Shown: positions 1 to 7,664 of the stretch, in pieces
Layout of the letters: each line of letters opens with the position of its first letter
How positions within the stretch are numbered: position 1 is the first letter of the stretch
NCBI GenBank assembly: GCA_034004165.1
Contig: JAVEXI010000035.1
Span: 1-17,439, forward strand
DNA: 17,439 nucleotides
Reading direction: 5' to 3'
Source: Gudongella sp034004165
Lineage (GTDB): Bacteria; Bacillota; Clostridia; Tissierellales; Tissierellaceae
Program-made: the position numbers and the translations under genes
The notes under the pieces: generated by a model
Told to the model about the DNA's origin: nothing
The model's input: the letters and a program-made list of their open reading frames with translations, nothing else
Database searches by the model: none

Positions 1-295
1 CTGTTACACCTTTTAATTCTGCTACCTTTGTTGCACCAAAGGCTCTGTTGACTACTGCTGCAAGCTCTGCTCTTTTTAATGGTGCATCTGCTTTAATGAG
101 CAGTTCCCCATTTTCAGTGTAGCCATTAAGCAGTCCATTCTGTACGGCTCTTTCCAATGCCGACGTCGACCAGTTATCTGGCATGTCTGCAAATTCCATA
201 ACAGGCTCATCTGTTACGGCAAATCCAGCTGTTGGGATAATTCCAAGTACCATTACAGCTGTCATTACAATAGCCAGAATTCTCATTTTGTTCAT
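1..295 (-). CDS. SLH-domain surface protein, N-terminal part (cut by window edge)
   Basis: This is the first 98 codons of an exported surface protein; the rest lies before base 1. The ATG at 295-293 follows an AGGAGG-type site (complement of 301-308) at good spacing. Residues 1 to about 26 (MNKMRILAIVMTAVMVLG...AGFA) form a signal peptide ending in an alanine-rich cleavage site. The mature part has the hallmarks of an S-layer homology domain: FADMPDNW, then AL-RAV-NGLLNGY, a -KADAPLKRAELAAVVNRAFGAT- block, and the start of the next unit. SLH domains bind secondary cell-wall polymers and hold proteins on the cell surface; the function of the missing part is unknown. The pseudo-receiver gene lies 44 bp upstream on the same strand, so the two may be co-transcribed. 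No stop occurs in frame up to the edge. Confidence 0.88.
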   Translation of the reverse strand, partial: MNKMRILAIVMTAVMVLGIIPTAGFAVTDEPVMEFADMPDNWSTSALERAVQNGLLNGYTENGELLIKADAPLKRAELAAVVNRAFGATKVAELKGVT

Positions 296-339
296 TTTAG
301 CCCTCCTCCTTTTATTGCTCTCTTTATGCCATTCCTTCT

Positions 340-732
340 TTATAAACTACTTATTACTGCTGTCAAGTACTCACCATTGATGTTCGATGAGCTGTAGAAA
401 AATGCGTCAATCAACAAATCACTTTTAGCCAGTGCCACTTTTCTTGCGGATTCTGGATAAGTATTCTCATCCACTATGCACGCTATTCTATAATTCGGTC
501 TTTCTATATTCTGCATTTTGCATATCTTTATCCAGTCGTCTATGCTATATGGCGGCGTATCTCTTATTTCCACCAGCAATATATCAGCATTGATATTTCT
601 ACATAATTCTGCTGCCTGCTGCGGTCTGTCCTCTTTAAAAACCCTTAATTCCCTGTCGTCTTTAAGAAATCTCTCGATGCAGCTTTCCATCAGTGAATTT
701 GGTATACTGATTACAATATTTCTCAGCCTCAT
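340..732 (-). CDS. Orphan receiver-like (pseudo-receiver) protein
   Basis: This is a stand-alone protein of about 130 residues with the alternating beta/alpha layout of a response-regulator receiver: NIVISIP, a helix, RELRVF, a helix, ADILLVEI, a helix, RIACIVDE, a helix, DAFFYSS, and a final helix. The residues needed for phosphotransfer are missing. The phosphoacceptor position in ADILLVEI is Glu55 instead of Asp, the acidic pair after strand 1 is absent (SIPNS), and the strand 5 Lys is not in place. It is therefore probably phosphorylation-independent, possibly locked in one state. There is no output domain. The start is uncertain: AAGGAGG (complement of 735-741) is only 2 nt before the ATG at 732-730. 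A CTG two codons on would have better spacing, and a TTG at 759 extends the frame. The assignment rests on fold pattern only. Confidence 0.6.
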   Translation of the reverse strand: MRLRNIVISIPNSLMESCIERFLKDDRELRVFKEDRPQQAAELCRNINADILLVEIRDTPPYSIDDWIKICKMQNIERPNYRIACIVDENTYPESARKVALAKSDLLIDAFFYSSSNINGEYLTAVISSL

Positions 733-827
733 CACCTCCTTAAGGAGATATTTCTCCAATTTGATTTTAGGGTATCATTGTTTATCTTTTTGCACATCGT
801 CCAAAAGTGCTACAAGTTCAATTATTT

Positions 828-836
828 TGATATAAT
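828..836 (+). promoter_or_regulatory. Extended -10 promoter for the YhhN-like gene
   Basis: TGATATAAT is a perfect extended -10 (TG, one base, TATAAT). It sits about 33 bp before the chosen ATG at 870. No good -35 is visible at 17 bp, as is usual for extended -10 promoters. The predicted transcript start is near 843. Confidence 0.5.
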
Positions 837-869
837 GTATATAAATAATCTAATTAGTTGGTGATGGAG

Positions 870-1547
870 ATGAATAAAAAGAGAATTCCACTTATTCTCA
901 GCACTCTTGCCATAATTTATGTAGCTTTTATATATCTTGATTTTTCAAATTCGAAATTGTATGAAGCTACTTCTTTGCTAAAGTTTTCTTCTATTACTTT
1001 AGTATTGTTATTGTCTTTTTTAGCATCAAAAAATGCATACAATGAAAAAGACATCAGACTTCTTAAGTACGCTCTTTCTTTAACGCTAATTGCTGATTTC
1101 TTTCTTCTTTTCGTTAAGAAGTATTATTTGGTTGGCGTAATTATATTTTCTATAGTCCAGACAATTCATTCTGTCAGATACAGGCAAAGTAATTCCAGGT
1201 TGTTTGAAAAGAATATGTTTCTTGCATTCTTAGGATTTACGATTGCTGCCTTTATATTAAAGATATTTGCTGATATTGAATATTTAATGACCTTCAGCGT
1301 CTTTTATGCTATTACTTTGACTTTAAGTGTCTTTAACGCAATAAATGCGTGCATCAAAAAAAGCTACCCTATGCCAAATAGGCATATGATAGCTTTTGGA
1401 ATGATACTTTTTCTTTTGTGTGATGTCAATGTGGGCTTATTCAATCTGACAGTAGTTTCTTCTAATCTGATTTGGGTGTTCTATCTGCCCTCTCAGGTGT
1501 TGTTGGCTTTAAGCGGATTTAAGTATAATCAGTCTGACAGTATATAA
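870..1547 (+). CDS. Multi-pass membrane protein, YhhN-like (TMEM86/lysoplasmalogenase family)
   Basis: This 225-residue protein consists almost wholly of hydrophobic segments, about eight predicted membrane spans, with short basic loops. The pattern resembles the YhhN/TMEM86 family: ADFFLLF with Asp76 in the middle, GMILFLLCDVNVGLF with Asp185 near the end, then FYLPSQVLLALSG. Characterised members of that family hydrolyse the vinyl-ether bond of lysoplasmalogens, and clostridia do make plasmalogens, but the match here is by eye and divergent. Starts at 858 (TTG), 864 (ATG) and 870 (ATG) share the frame. I prefer 870, because GGTGAT at 860-865 then pairs with the 16S tail at normal spacing. 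The last 19 bp overlap the end of the convergent lipoprotein gene, so no separate terminator fits between them. Confidence 0.55.
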   Translation: MNKKRIPLILSTLAIIYVAFIYLDFSNSKLYEATSLLKFSSITLVLLLSFLASKNAYNEKDIRLLKYALSLTLIADFFLLFVKKYYLVGVIIFSIVQTIHSVRYRQSNSRLFEKNMFLAFLGFTIAAFILKIFADIEYLMTFSVFYAITLTLSVFNAINACIKKSYPMPNRHMIAFGMILFLLCDVNVGLFNLTVVSSNLIWVFYLPSQVLLALSGFKYNQSDSI

Positions 1548-2059
1548 TCTGTCATGCTGGTCTCTACCCATTCAACTCCTTTAGGAGAAACATTTGAGTA
1601 AAGTGTGAGATTATCATCTTTATCGATTACAACTTTGAAATCAAAGTTCATGTCGTGTGGCATAAGGTATTCATCATAAAGCTGTTGATAATTTGCATTC
1701 CCACTTTCCTTCGCTTCTATTATGTAGCCTACGGTATCGGGATCTCGGTCGTAATTTTTAGCTACAATTGTGTAGTAGAAAGTTGCCTCAATATTGTCAT
1801 CTGAAATTTTTTCGTCGTAATTTGAAATCTTGAACTCCAATAGTTCATAATATGGAGAGAATGCAATTATGCTTTCTTCTTCCAAGAATGTACTTATTCT
1901 GTCATAAGCAGATACTTCTGGAGTGTCTTCTGGAAGTACTTGTGGAGTGTCCTCTGGAAGTATTTCTGCCGGTGTTTCAGAGGGAACCTCTTGCTTGGTA
2001 CAGGCCATAATTGACAATGTTAAAACTAATATCAATAACATAAATAATAATTTTTTCAT
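1529..2059 (-). CDS. Small lipoprotein of unknown function
   Basis: The 176-residue product starts with a lipoprotein signal: MKK, a hydrophobic stretch, then the lipobox LSIMAC with Cys20. It is therefore predicted to be diacylated and held on the outer face of the membrane. A Pro/Glu/Thr-rich linker follows, carrying two copies of an LPEDTPxV unit. The globular part (about residues 50-176) has mixed charged and aromatic residues and no motif I recognise; it could be a DUF-type extracytoplasmic domain. The ribosome binding site is weak (AAAAGGGG before the ATG). The 3' end overlaps the YhhN-like gene by 19 bp tail-to-tail. Confidence 0.75.
   Translation of the reverse strand: MKKLLFMLLILVLTLSIMACTKQEVPSETPAEILPEDTPQVLPEDTPEVSAYDRISTFLEEESIIAFSPYYELLEFKISNYDEKISDDNIEATFYYTIVAKNYDRDPDTVGYIIEAKESGNANYQQLYDEYLMPHDMNFDFKVVIDKDDNLTLYSNVSPKGVEWVETSMTDYILSD
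1921..1968. repeat. Two tandem 24-bp units in the lipoprotein linker
   Basis: Bases 1921-1944 and 1945-1968 match at 21 of 24 positions. They encode two copies of LPEDTPxV in the linker just after the lipidated Cys. Copy number could vary by slippage between strains. Confidence 0.75.
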
Positions 2060-2222
2060 GTTCTCAACCCCTTTTTCTATTTAAAAAGCACTTTGAAAAT
2101 CGATTGTTATTATATTAATTTATCCTGTCACCTAAAGCATATCACATGAAATCCGTTAAATCTCAGTATTTGAGAAACTGTATCCAAATTGTAAACAATA
2201 GTAAAATAGCGTAATTGCTGGA

Positions 2223-2228
2223 TATAAT
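2223..2228 (+). promoter_or_regulatory. Possible -10 element for the fdhA operon
   Basis: TATAAT lies 108 bp before the TTG start, preceded by TGG-A (a near extended -10). No -35 hexamer is visible at 16-18 bp. This is a weak call, listed because it is the best candidate in the 2060-2335 gap. The rest of that gap shows no recognisable leader or riboswitch. Confidence 0.3.
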
Positions 2229-2335
2229 ATGGTATGTTCCATATCGGCAAGTCTCTGTTACCAATCCTCAAATTTGGGGTAATTATAAATAGTGAGTCTT
2301 CTGAATTTATCTGTAAAAGCAAAGGAGGGATTGTT

Positions 2336-4372
2336 TTGAAACGTGTGAAAACCATCTGCGGCTATTGTGGCTGTGGCTGTGGTATTTACGTAAACGTCGC
2401 TGATGATGATACCGTTCTAGGTATTACTCCCAGCTACAATCACGTTGTAAGCAAGGGGAAACTATGTTCCAAGGGATGGCATGGATATGCGTTTGTAAGG
2501 GATTCCAGAAGGCTAAAGACTCCACTTATAAAGCAGCCTGACGGAACATTTAGAGAGGCATCCTGGGAGGAAGCCTTAGAAAAGGTTGCAAATGGATTGA
2601 AAAGCGCAATGTCAGATGGTGACAATACTGATAGAATAGGTATTATTTCATCTGCTAGATGTACGAACGAAGAGAATTTTCTTGTTGCAAAACTGGCAAG
2701 AGCAGGGCTTAAAACCAGCAGTGTGGACCACTGCGCGCGCCTCTGACACAGCCCGACAGTAGAAGGTCTTTCTACTTCACTCGGAACTGGCGGGGCTACT
2801 AACCCAATGAACGACATCGCAGATACAGACCTCATTCTGATAATTGGCTCAAATACAACAGAACAACATCCACTGGTTAGTACCAGAATCTTCGAAGCAC
2901 TAAAAAAAGGTGCTGAACTCTTGGTTGTTGACCCTAGGAGAATAAGACTCACTAATTTTTCACATGGCTATGCTCCTATTGAGCCAGGTACCAATTTACC
3001 TATGATTAATGCTATGATTCAGGTAATAATAGAAGAAAATCTAACTAATGCTGAGTTTATAGAAAGTCGTACTGAAAATTACGAAGAAATGAAAAAATCA
3101 GTGGAAAACTGCACTCCCGAATGGGCAGAAACCATCACTAAAGTTCCTGCCGAGACAATCAGAGAATTCGCCAGGAAGTATGCAACTGCAGGTACAGCTA
3201 TGATCCTGTTTACAATGGGAGTTACTCAACAAACCACTGCAGTAAAAACTATAAGGGCTTTGGCAAATCTTGCTATGATTACAGGACACATTGGAAAACC
3301 ATCTACCGGGATAAATCCTTTGAGAGGTCAAAACAATGTTCAGGGAGCTGGAGATATGGGAGCACTACCAGACTTTTTACCTGGATATCAGCGTCCTGAG
3401 CTACCAGAAACAAAGGAGCGATTTGAAAAAATCTGGGGAGATTTTTCGTGTCTAAGGGGCAGAAATATCATGCAGATGTTCAACCTTATGGATGAGGGCA
3501 CAATGAAAGCAGCTTACATAATAGGAGAAAACCCGGTTCTATCGGACCCCGATCAGAGCCACACAATTCACTGTCTGGAGAAAGTACCTTTCCTTGTGGT
3601 TCAGGATATTTTCCTGACTGAAACAGCTCAGTTTGCAGATGTAGTACTTCCAGCTGTGAGCTTTTTGGAAAGAGACGGAACTTATACAAATACCGACCGT
3701 AGAGTGCAGATGATCCATAAAGTCATTGAACCCGTTGGCAATTCAAGGACTGACTGGCAAATTCTCAATGAGGTTATGAAGCGTATAGGCATGGATGTTA
3801 ACTACGAAAGTACATCTGATATTATGGATGAGATAAATGAAGCAACGGACATTTACGGCGGTATTACTCATGAGAGAATCCAGGAAGTTGGACTTCAGTG
3901 GCCATGCCCTGATAAGGAACACATGGGAACACCGATACTTCACGTTGGCGAATTTAAGAGAGGCAAAGGACTATTTACTGTTAACGATTTTGAATTCCTT
4001 GGAGATCAAAGAAGTGAAGAGTTTCCTTTCCTGATGACAACAGGCAGAGTCATTCACCAGTATCACACTGGGACCATGACTCGAAAAGTTTGGACACTTG
4101 CTCTGGAGTACCCCAGGGGATTCGTTGAAATCAACACTAAAGATGCGGCAGAACTGGGCATAAGAGAACATCAGCCAGTAAGGATTACTTCTGCAAGAGG
4201 AAGCATTGTAGCCCCAGCAATGATTACAGATCGCATCAATGAAAAGACTATTTTTGTACCGTTCCATTTTGCTGAATCACCTGCCAACAGGCTGACTGGA
4301 CAAAACCTTGATCCAATAATCAATATACCAGCCTTAAAGGTGTCAGCTGTAAGAATCGAGGTGGAAAAATGA
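2336..4372 (+). CDS. fdhA: Selenocysteine-containing formate dehydrogenase, catalytic subunit
   Basis: This is a molybdenum or tungsten bis-pterin enzyme that oxidises formate to CO2 (or runs in reverse), predicted cytoplasmic, 678 residues. An in-frame TGA at 2744-2746 falls in the motif DHCARL-Sec-HSPTVEGL, the known Sec site of FdhF-type enzymes, giving Sec137 followed by His138. The two flanking open frames are in register, so this is one gene and not a broken pair. Residues 8, 11, 15 and 44 are the Cys ligands of the N-terminal 4Fe-4S cluster (CGYCGCGC, then KLCSKG). The C-terminal molybdopterin-binding part carries TTGRVIHQYHTGTMTRK. The length is close to E. coli FdhF, without the extra NuoG-like ferredoxin domain of larger FdhA proteins. 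The start is TTG at 2336, 7 nt after AGGAGG (2323-2328); the open frame runs further upstream, but that part has no site and no family resemblance. The stop overlaps the next gene's start. Confidence 0.95.
2744..2776 (+). promoter_or_regulatory. Bacterial SECIS element with its UGA codon
   Basis: After the UGA (2744-2746) there are 11 nt, then a perfect 7-bp stem: AGTAGAA (2758-2764) with TTCTACT (2770-2776), closing the loop GGTCT. The distance and the GGUCU apical loop match the fdhF-type SECIS recognised by SelB. AGCCC at 2750-2754 can pair with GGGCT at 2793-2797 as a lower stem. This is the recoding signal for Sec137. Confidence 0.9.
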
Positions 4373-6303
4373 TGGTAGACAAGCTTTATACCTTAAGCAA
4401 AGAAAATCTTGACCAAGTCTTAAACATCTGGAATGAGAAGAGCAAAGTTTACGTGCCTGTTGGCAAAGGTAAGGATATTCAACTTCTTCCACTTGATGAA
4501 GGAAAGAGAACTGAAAATTATATAAACCTTACCCTTCCTGTTAAAGAAATGGTATTTGAGCAGAAAGAAGGACTTTTTAAGTGGAGTCGCAATGAGGATG
4601 GAATAGAAGTTGAAAACTTAAACCATCAGCATTCAAAAAATAAAATACTATACGGCATCAGAGCCTGTGATACATACGGAATAGCATATACAGACAGATT
4701 TTATCTAGGAGAGTTTCCAGACCCGAATTACAAATCCAGAAGAGATGAAGTGACTATAGTCGCTGTAAACTGTCTGCAGGCAGGGCCTCACTGTTTCTGT
4801 ACCTCTGTGAAAACTGGAGTGTTCTCCACAATGGGATACGACATTGCTCTAACTCCAATGGACGACTTTTATCTAGTAGAAGTGGCAACTCCCAGAGGTG
4901 AAGAACTTATTGAGTATGCCCCATCTTATTTCATAGAGACAGGAAAAGATATTCTCAAAGATAAAGATGCTTTGAGAGAAAAAGTCGAAGATAGCTTCCC
5001 TCTTAAAATGGATCTTACAAACCTTTGGGATAATATGGCGAGGACCTTTGATGCAGATTTCTGGCAAACTGAAGCTTATCTTTGTATTGCCTGCACTGGT
5101 TGTACTAATGTGTGTCCGACCTGTACCTGTTTTAATGTAGTAGAAGAAAATTTGGATGCTGACAATGGGAGCAGAGTTCGTTACTGGGATTCGTGTCAAA
5201 GTGAACACTTCACCAGAAATGCAGCTTTTCACAACCCACGAGATGCCATCTCCAGGGTTCGCTATAGAATATATGACAAATTGAAATACATTGAAGAGAG
5301 ATTTGGCTTTAAGGGATGCTCCGGATGTGGTAGATGTGTCGATGTCTGCCCAACTTACATTAGTATCATAGATATAATAGGTAAAATGGAGAAAGCTGTA
5401 AAAGAGAATCCTCAGCCTCCAGCGATTCACCAGATTGCAAAATTACGCCATGAGATAATGGACAGGGAGTTAATATCGCAAAACGGATTATTTACTCCTG
5501 ATGTAGCAACTATTACAAGAATTGAATTGGAGACACCTGATATTAAGCGTATTTACATGAAATACGATGACCCTGAGCTACACAAAAACTATCAACATAA
5601 GGGACAGTTTTTCCAGGTGACTGTGTTTGGCGAAGGAGAAGTGCCACTTTCAATACCTTATGGTCCAGAGCAAAAGGATGAGATTGTATTTGACTTTAAG
5701 AATGTTGGATCTGTTACAGATATCCTGTTCAATATGGAAGTTGGAGACAAGGTTGGTCTTAGAGGTCCATATGGACATGCTTTCCCATATGATTCTTTGA
5801 AAGGTCGTAACTTAGTTTTCATTGGTTCAGGCGTTGCAATGGCACCACTTCGAACAGTTATTGAGCCTGTATTGGCAAATCATGATGAGTTTGAGCAGGT
5901 CTATATAATGGCCAGTGCTCTTCAATACGAGCAACTGCTTTATAAGGAAGAGATGAAGGAGTGGGCAAAAGTACCCAATGTTACTGTAAAATATGCGTTG
6001 AAGGATCCAACTGATGAAGTGGATGCATACCTTGGGTTTGCCAACGATTTACTGCCTGGTCTTCCCATAGACTGGTCTAATACGACAGCACTTGTCTGTG
6101 CCTCACCTGAGAGGATTAAGAAGCTCTCAAGAGACCTTATGGATTACGGAATGAAACCAACAGACATACTGGTTACTCTGGAAACCCATATGAGATGCGG
6201 TGCAGGAAAATGCGGACACTGTAAGGTTGGAAGTCATTACATGTGCGTGGACGGTCCTGTGTTCAATTACCAGGAAATGATGGCTTTACCCCCCGAATAC
6301 TAA
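4369..6303 (+). CDS. Iron-sulfur flavoprotein, HydB-HydG fusion, electron-transfer partner of FdhA
   Basis: This 644-residue protein joins two subunits that are separate in archaeal sulfhydrogenases and in anaerobic sulfite reductase (AsrA- and AsrB-like). The first half (about 1-360) has AsrA/HydB signatures (GIRACDTYGI, NCLQAGPHCFC) and two ferredoxin-type cysteine groups: C239, C242, C245, C249, C252, C254, and later C317, C320, C323, C327. The second half (about 372-644) is a ferredoxin-NADP reductase-type module: an FAD site near PLSIPYGP, an NAD(P)-binding stretch FIGSGVAMAPLRT, and a C-terminal 2Fe-2S motif C610-x4-C615-x2-C618-x7-C626. It probably passes electrons between formate dehydrogenase and NAD(P); ferredoxin involvement is possible. 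The start overlaps the fdhA stop as ATGA. A second ATG at 4372 has better spacing from GAGGTGG (4359-4364) and may be the true start. Confidence 0.88.
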   Translation: MMVDKLYTLSKENLDQVLNIWNEKSKVYVPVGKGKDIQLLPLDEGKRTENYINLTLPVKEMVFEQKEGLFKWSRNEDGIEVENLNHQHSKNKILYGIRACDTYGIAYTDRFYLGEFPDPNYKSRRDEVTIVAVNCLQAGPHCFCTSVKTGVFSTMGYDIALTPMDDFYLVEVATPRGEELIEYAPSYFIETGKDILKDKDALREKVEDSFPLKMDLTNLWDNMARTFDADFWQTEAYLCIACTGCTNVCPTCTCFNVVEENLDADNGSRVRYWDSCQSEHFTRNAAFHNPRDAISRVRYRIYDKLKYIEERFGFKGCSGCGRCVDVCPTYISIIDIIGKMEKAVKENPQPPAIHQIAKLRHEIMDRELISQNGLFTPDVATITRIELETPDIKRIYMKYDDPELHKNYQHKGQFFQVTVFGEGEVPLSIPYGPEQKDEIVFDFKNVGSVTDILFNMEVGDKVGLRGPYGHAFPYDSLKGRNLVFIGSGVAMAPLRTVIEPVLANHDEFEQVYIMASALQYEQLLYKEEMKEWAKVPNVTVKYALKDPTDEVDAYLGFANDLLPGLPIDWSNTTALVCASPERIKKLSRDLMDYGMKPTDILVTLETHMRCGAGKCGHCKVGSHYMCVDGPVFNYQEMMALPPEY

Positions 6304-6312
6304 TTTATACAC

Positions 6313-6349
6313 AAATGCCCAGAGCCAATTCAATAGGCTCCGGGCATTT
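6313..6349 (+). terminator. Rho-independent terminator of the formate operon
   Basis: Arms 6313-6326 and 6336-6349 pair over 14 positions with one mismatch (AAATGCCC with GGGCATTT, then GAGCC with GGCTC) around a 9-nt loop. The T tract runs on to 6352. It overlaps the stop of the convergent lysA gene and may also act weakly in that direction. Confidence 0.85.
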
Positions 6350-6350
6350 T

Positions 6351-7613
6351 TTATAATTCATTTTTAAGTAAATCCTCGTAGGTTTCTCTTTTTACTGTTA
6401 ATCTATCTTTACCATCTTTTATCATTACTACTGCAGGTTTTGGTATTCTGTTGTAGTGGCTGGCCATGGAGTAATTGTAAGCACCTGTGGATAAAACCGC
6501 TAAATAGTCACCTGTCTCCACCTCTGGCAGCTCGATATCCCAGATTAGAATATCCCCAGATTCACAGCACTTTCCTGCGACAGTATAGGTCTTTTGATTC
6601 TCTGCATTTATTTTATTGGCTACTAATGCATTATATTTTGCCTGATACAGGCTAGGTCTTGGGTTATCTGGCATCCCACCATCTATTGATATATAGGTTC
6701 TTATTCCTGGAATTTCCTTGATTGCACCGATTTTATACATGGTAATCCCAGCTTCACCAACTATCCATCTGCCTGGCTCGATTATTACAATTGGTCTTTT
6801 TAGATCGTATTCTTTGCACTTTGTTTCAAGCTCTTCCATTATCGCATCTGTAAAATATCCGAGAGGTTTTTTATCATCTTTATCAGTGTAGTTAATTCCA
6901 TAACCTCCGCCTGTATTTAATTCTTCAGTAACAAAATTGTACTTGTCTTTCAATCTTCTCATTAAATCAGTCATTATATCTACAGCTTTAAGATGGCTAC
7001 CGTTGTCAAACAGCTGAGACCCTATGTGAAAATGAAATCCTGAAAGATGGACATTGTCTTTTCCCAATGCCTTTTCAACTGCATTGTTAATTGTGTTATC
7101 AGAAAGGGGAATGCCAAATTTTGAATCAACCTGTGCGGTCTGCATGTACTTATGTGTATCAGACTTTACCCCTGGGCTTATTCTAAAAAGGACTTTAACC
7201 TTCTTGTTGTATTTTTCTGCTATTTCATCAATTAAATCTATTTCTTCAGTGTAATCAACAACTATTCTCCCAACATTATTACTTATGGCTAGCTCAAGCT
7301 CATCATAGGTCTTGTTGTTACCGTGAAACATGATTTTTTCAGCTGGAAAATCTACTGATAATGCAGTGTATAACTCGCCTCCGGAGACCACGTCCATCCC
7401 AAGGCCTTCTCTTTTTATTATCCTCGCCATTTCTTTAGTAAGGAATGCTTTGGAAGCATAAACAGCCACGGTATCTGGATACTTTTCTAAAAAACCATCC
7501 TTTATTTCAGTTAATCTCTCAACTATATAATCCTCTGACATAATGTACAGTGGTGTTCCATATTTCTTGGCCAGCTCGACAGTATCACAGCCGGCAAAAA
7601 TGTAATTCGTCAT
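6351..7613 (-). CDS. lysA: Diaminopimelate decarboxylase
   Basis: This PLP enzyme makes L-lysine from meso-diaminopimelate, the last step of lysine biosynthesis, in the cytoplasm; 420 residues, the usual family length. It has an alanine-racemase-type barrel first: YASKAF with Lys55 as the PLP-binding lysine, then GMDVVSGGELYTAL, HGNNKT and the FHIGSQ block. The C-terminal beta domain carries the decarboxylase signature CCESGD, then DYLAVLSTGAYNYSMASHYN. These features separate it from ornithine or arginine decarboxylases of the same fold. The ATG follows GAAAGGAAG at normal spacing. The CuAO-N-like gene ends 51 bp upstream on the same strand without a terminator, so read-through is likely. 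TATACT (complement of 7633-7638) could be a weak promoter of its own. I see no lysine riboswitch in the short gap. Confidence 0.95.
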   Translation of the reverse strand: MTNYIFAGCDTVELAKKYGTPLYIMSEDYIVERLTEIKDGFLEKYPDTVAVYASKAFLTKEMARIIKREGLGMDVVSGGELYTALSVDFPAEKIMFHGNNKTYDELELAISNNVGRIVVDYTEEIDLIDEIAEKYNKKVKVLFRISPGVKSDTHKYMQTAQVDSKFGIPLSDNTINNAVEKALGKDNVHLSGFHFHIGSQLFDNGSHLKAVDIMTDLMRRLKDKYNFVTEELNTGGGYGINYTDKDDKKPLGYFTDAIMEELETKCKEYDLKRPIVIIEPGRWIVGEAGITMYKIGAIKEIPGIRTYISIDGGMPDNPRPSLYQAKYNALVANKINAENQKTYTVAGKCCESGDILIWDIELPEVETGDYLAVLSTGAYNYSMASHYNRIPKPAVVMIKDGKDRLTVKRETYEDLLKNEL

Positions 7614-7664
7614 TCAGTCACTTCCTTTCATAAGTATAGTATGATTAAAATGATAAAATTTTTA

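Noticed and set aside
183..380. 65-codon plus-strand frame at the left end
   Set aside because: It is antisense to the SLH protein start, with hydrophobic runs from the reversed signal peptide and ribosome binding site region.
2234..2746. fdhA read as two genes or a nonsense-mutated pseudogene
   Set aside because: The UGA sits exactly at the family's Sec position, the frame continues, and a SECIS hairpin follows.
2440..2952. Long minus-strand frame inside fdhA
   Set aside because: It is antisense to well-recognised FdhA motifs and has no start signals; it is a shadow frame.
4873..5430. 185-codon minus-strand frame inside the HydB-HydG fusion
   Set aside because: It is antisense to the conserved Fe-S region; the protein resembles nothing and has no ribosome binding site.
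7614..7664. Lysine riboswitch before lysA
   Set aside because: The gap is only 51 bp, far too short for the L box, and shows no such structure.
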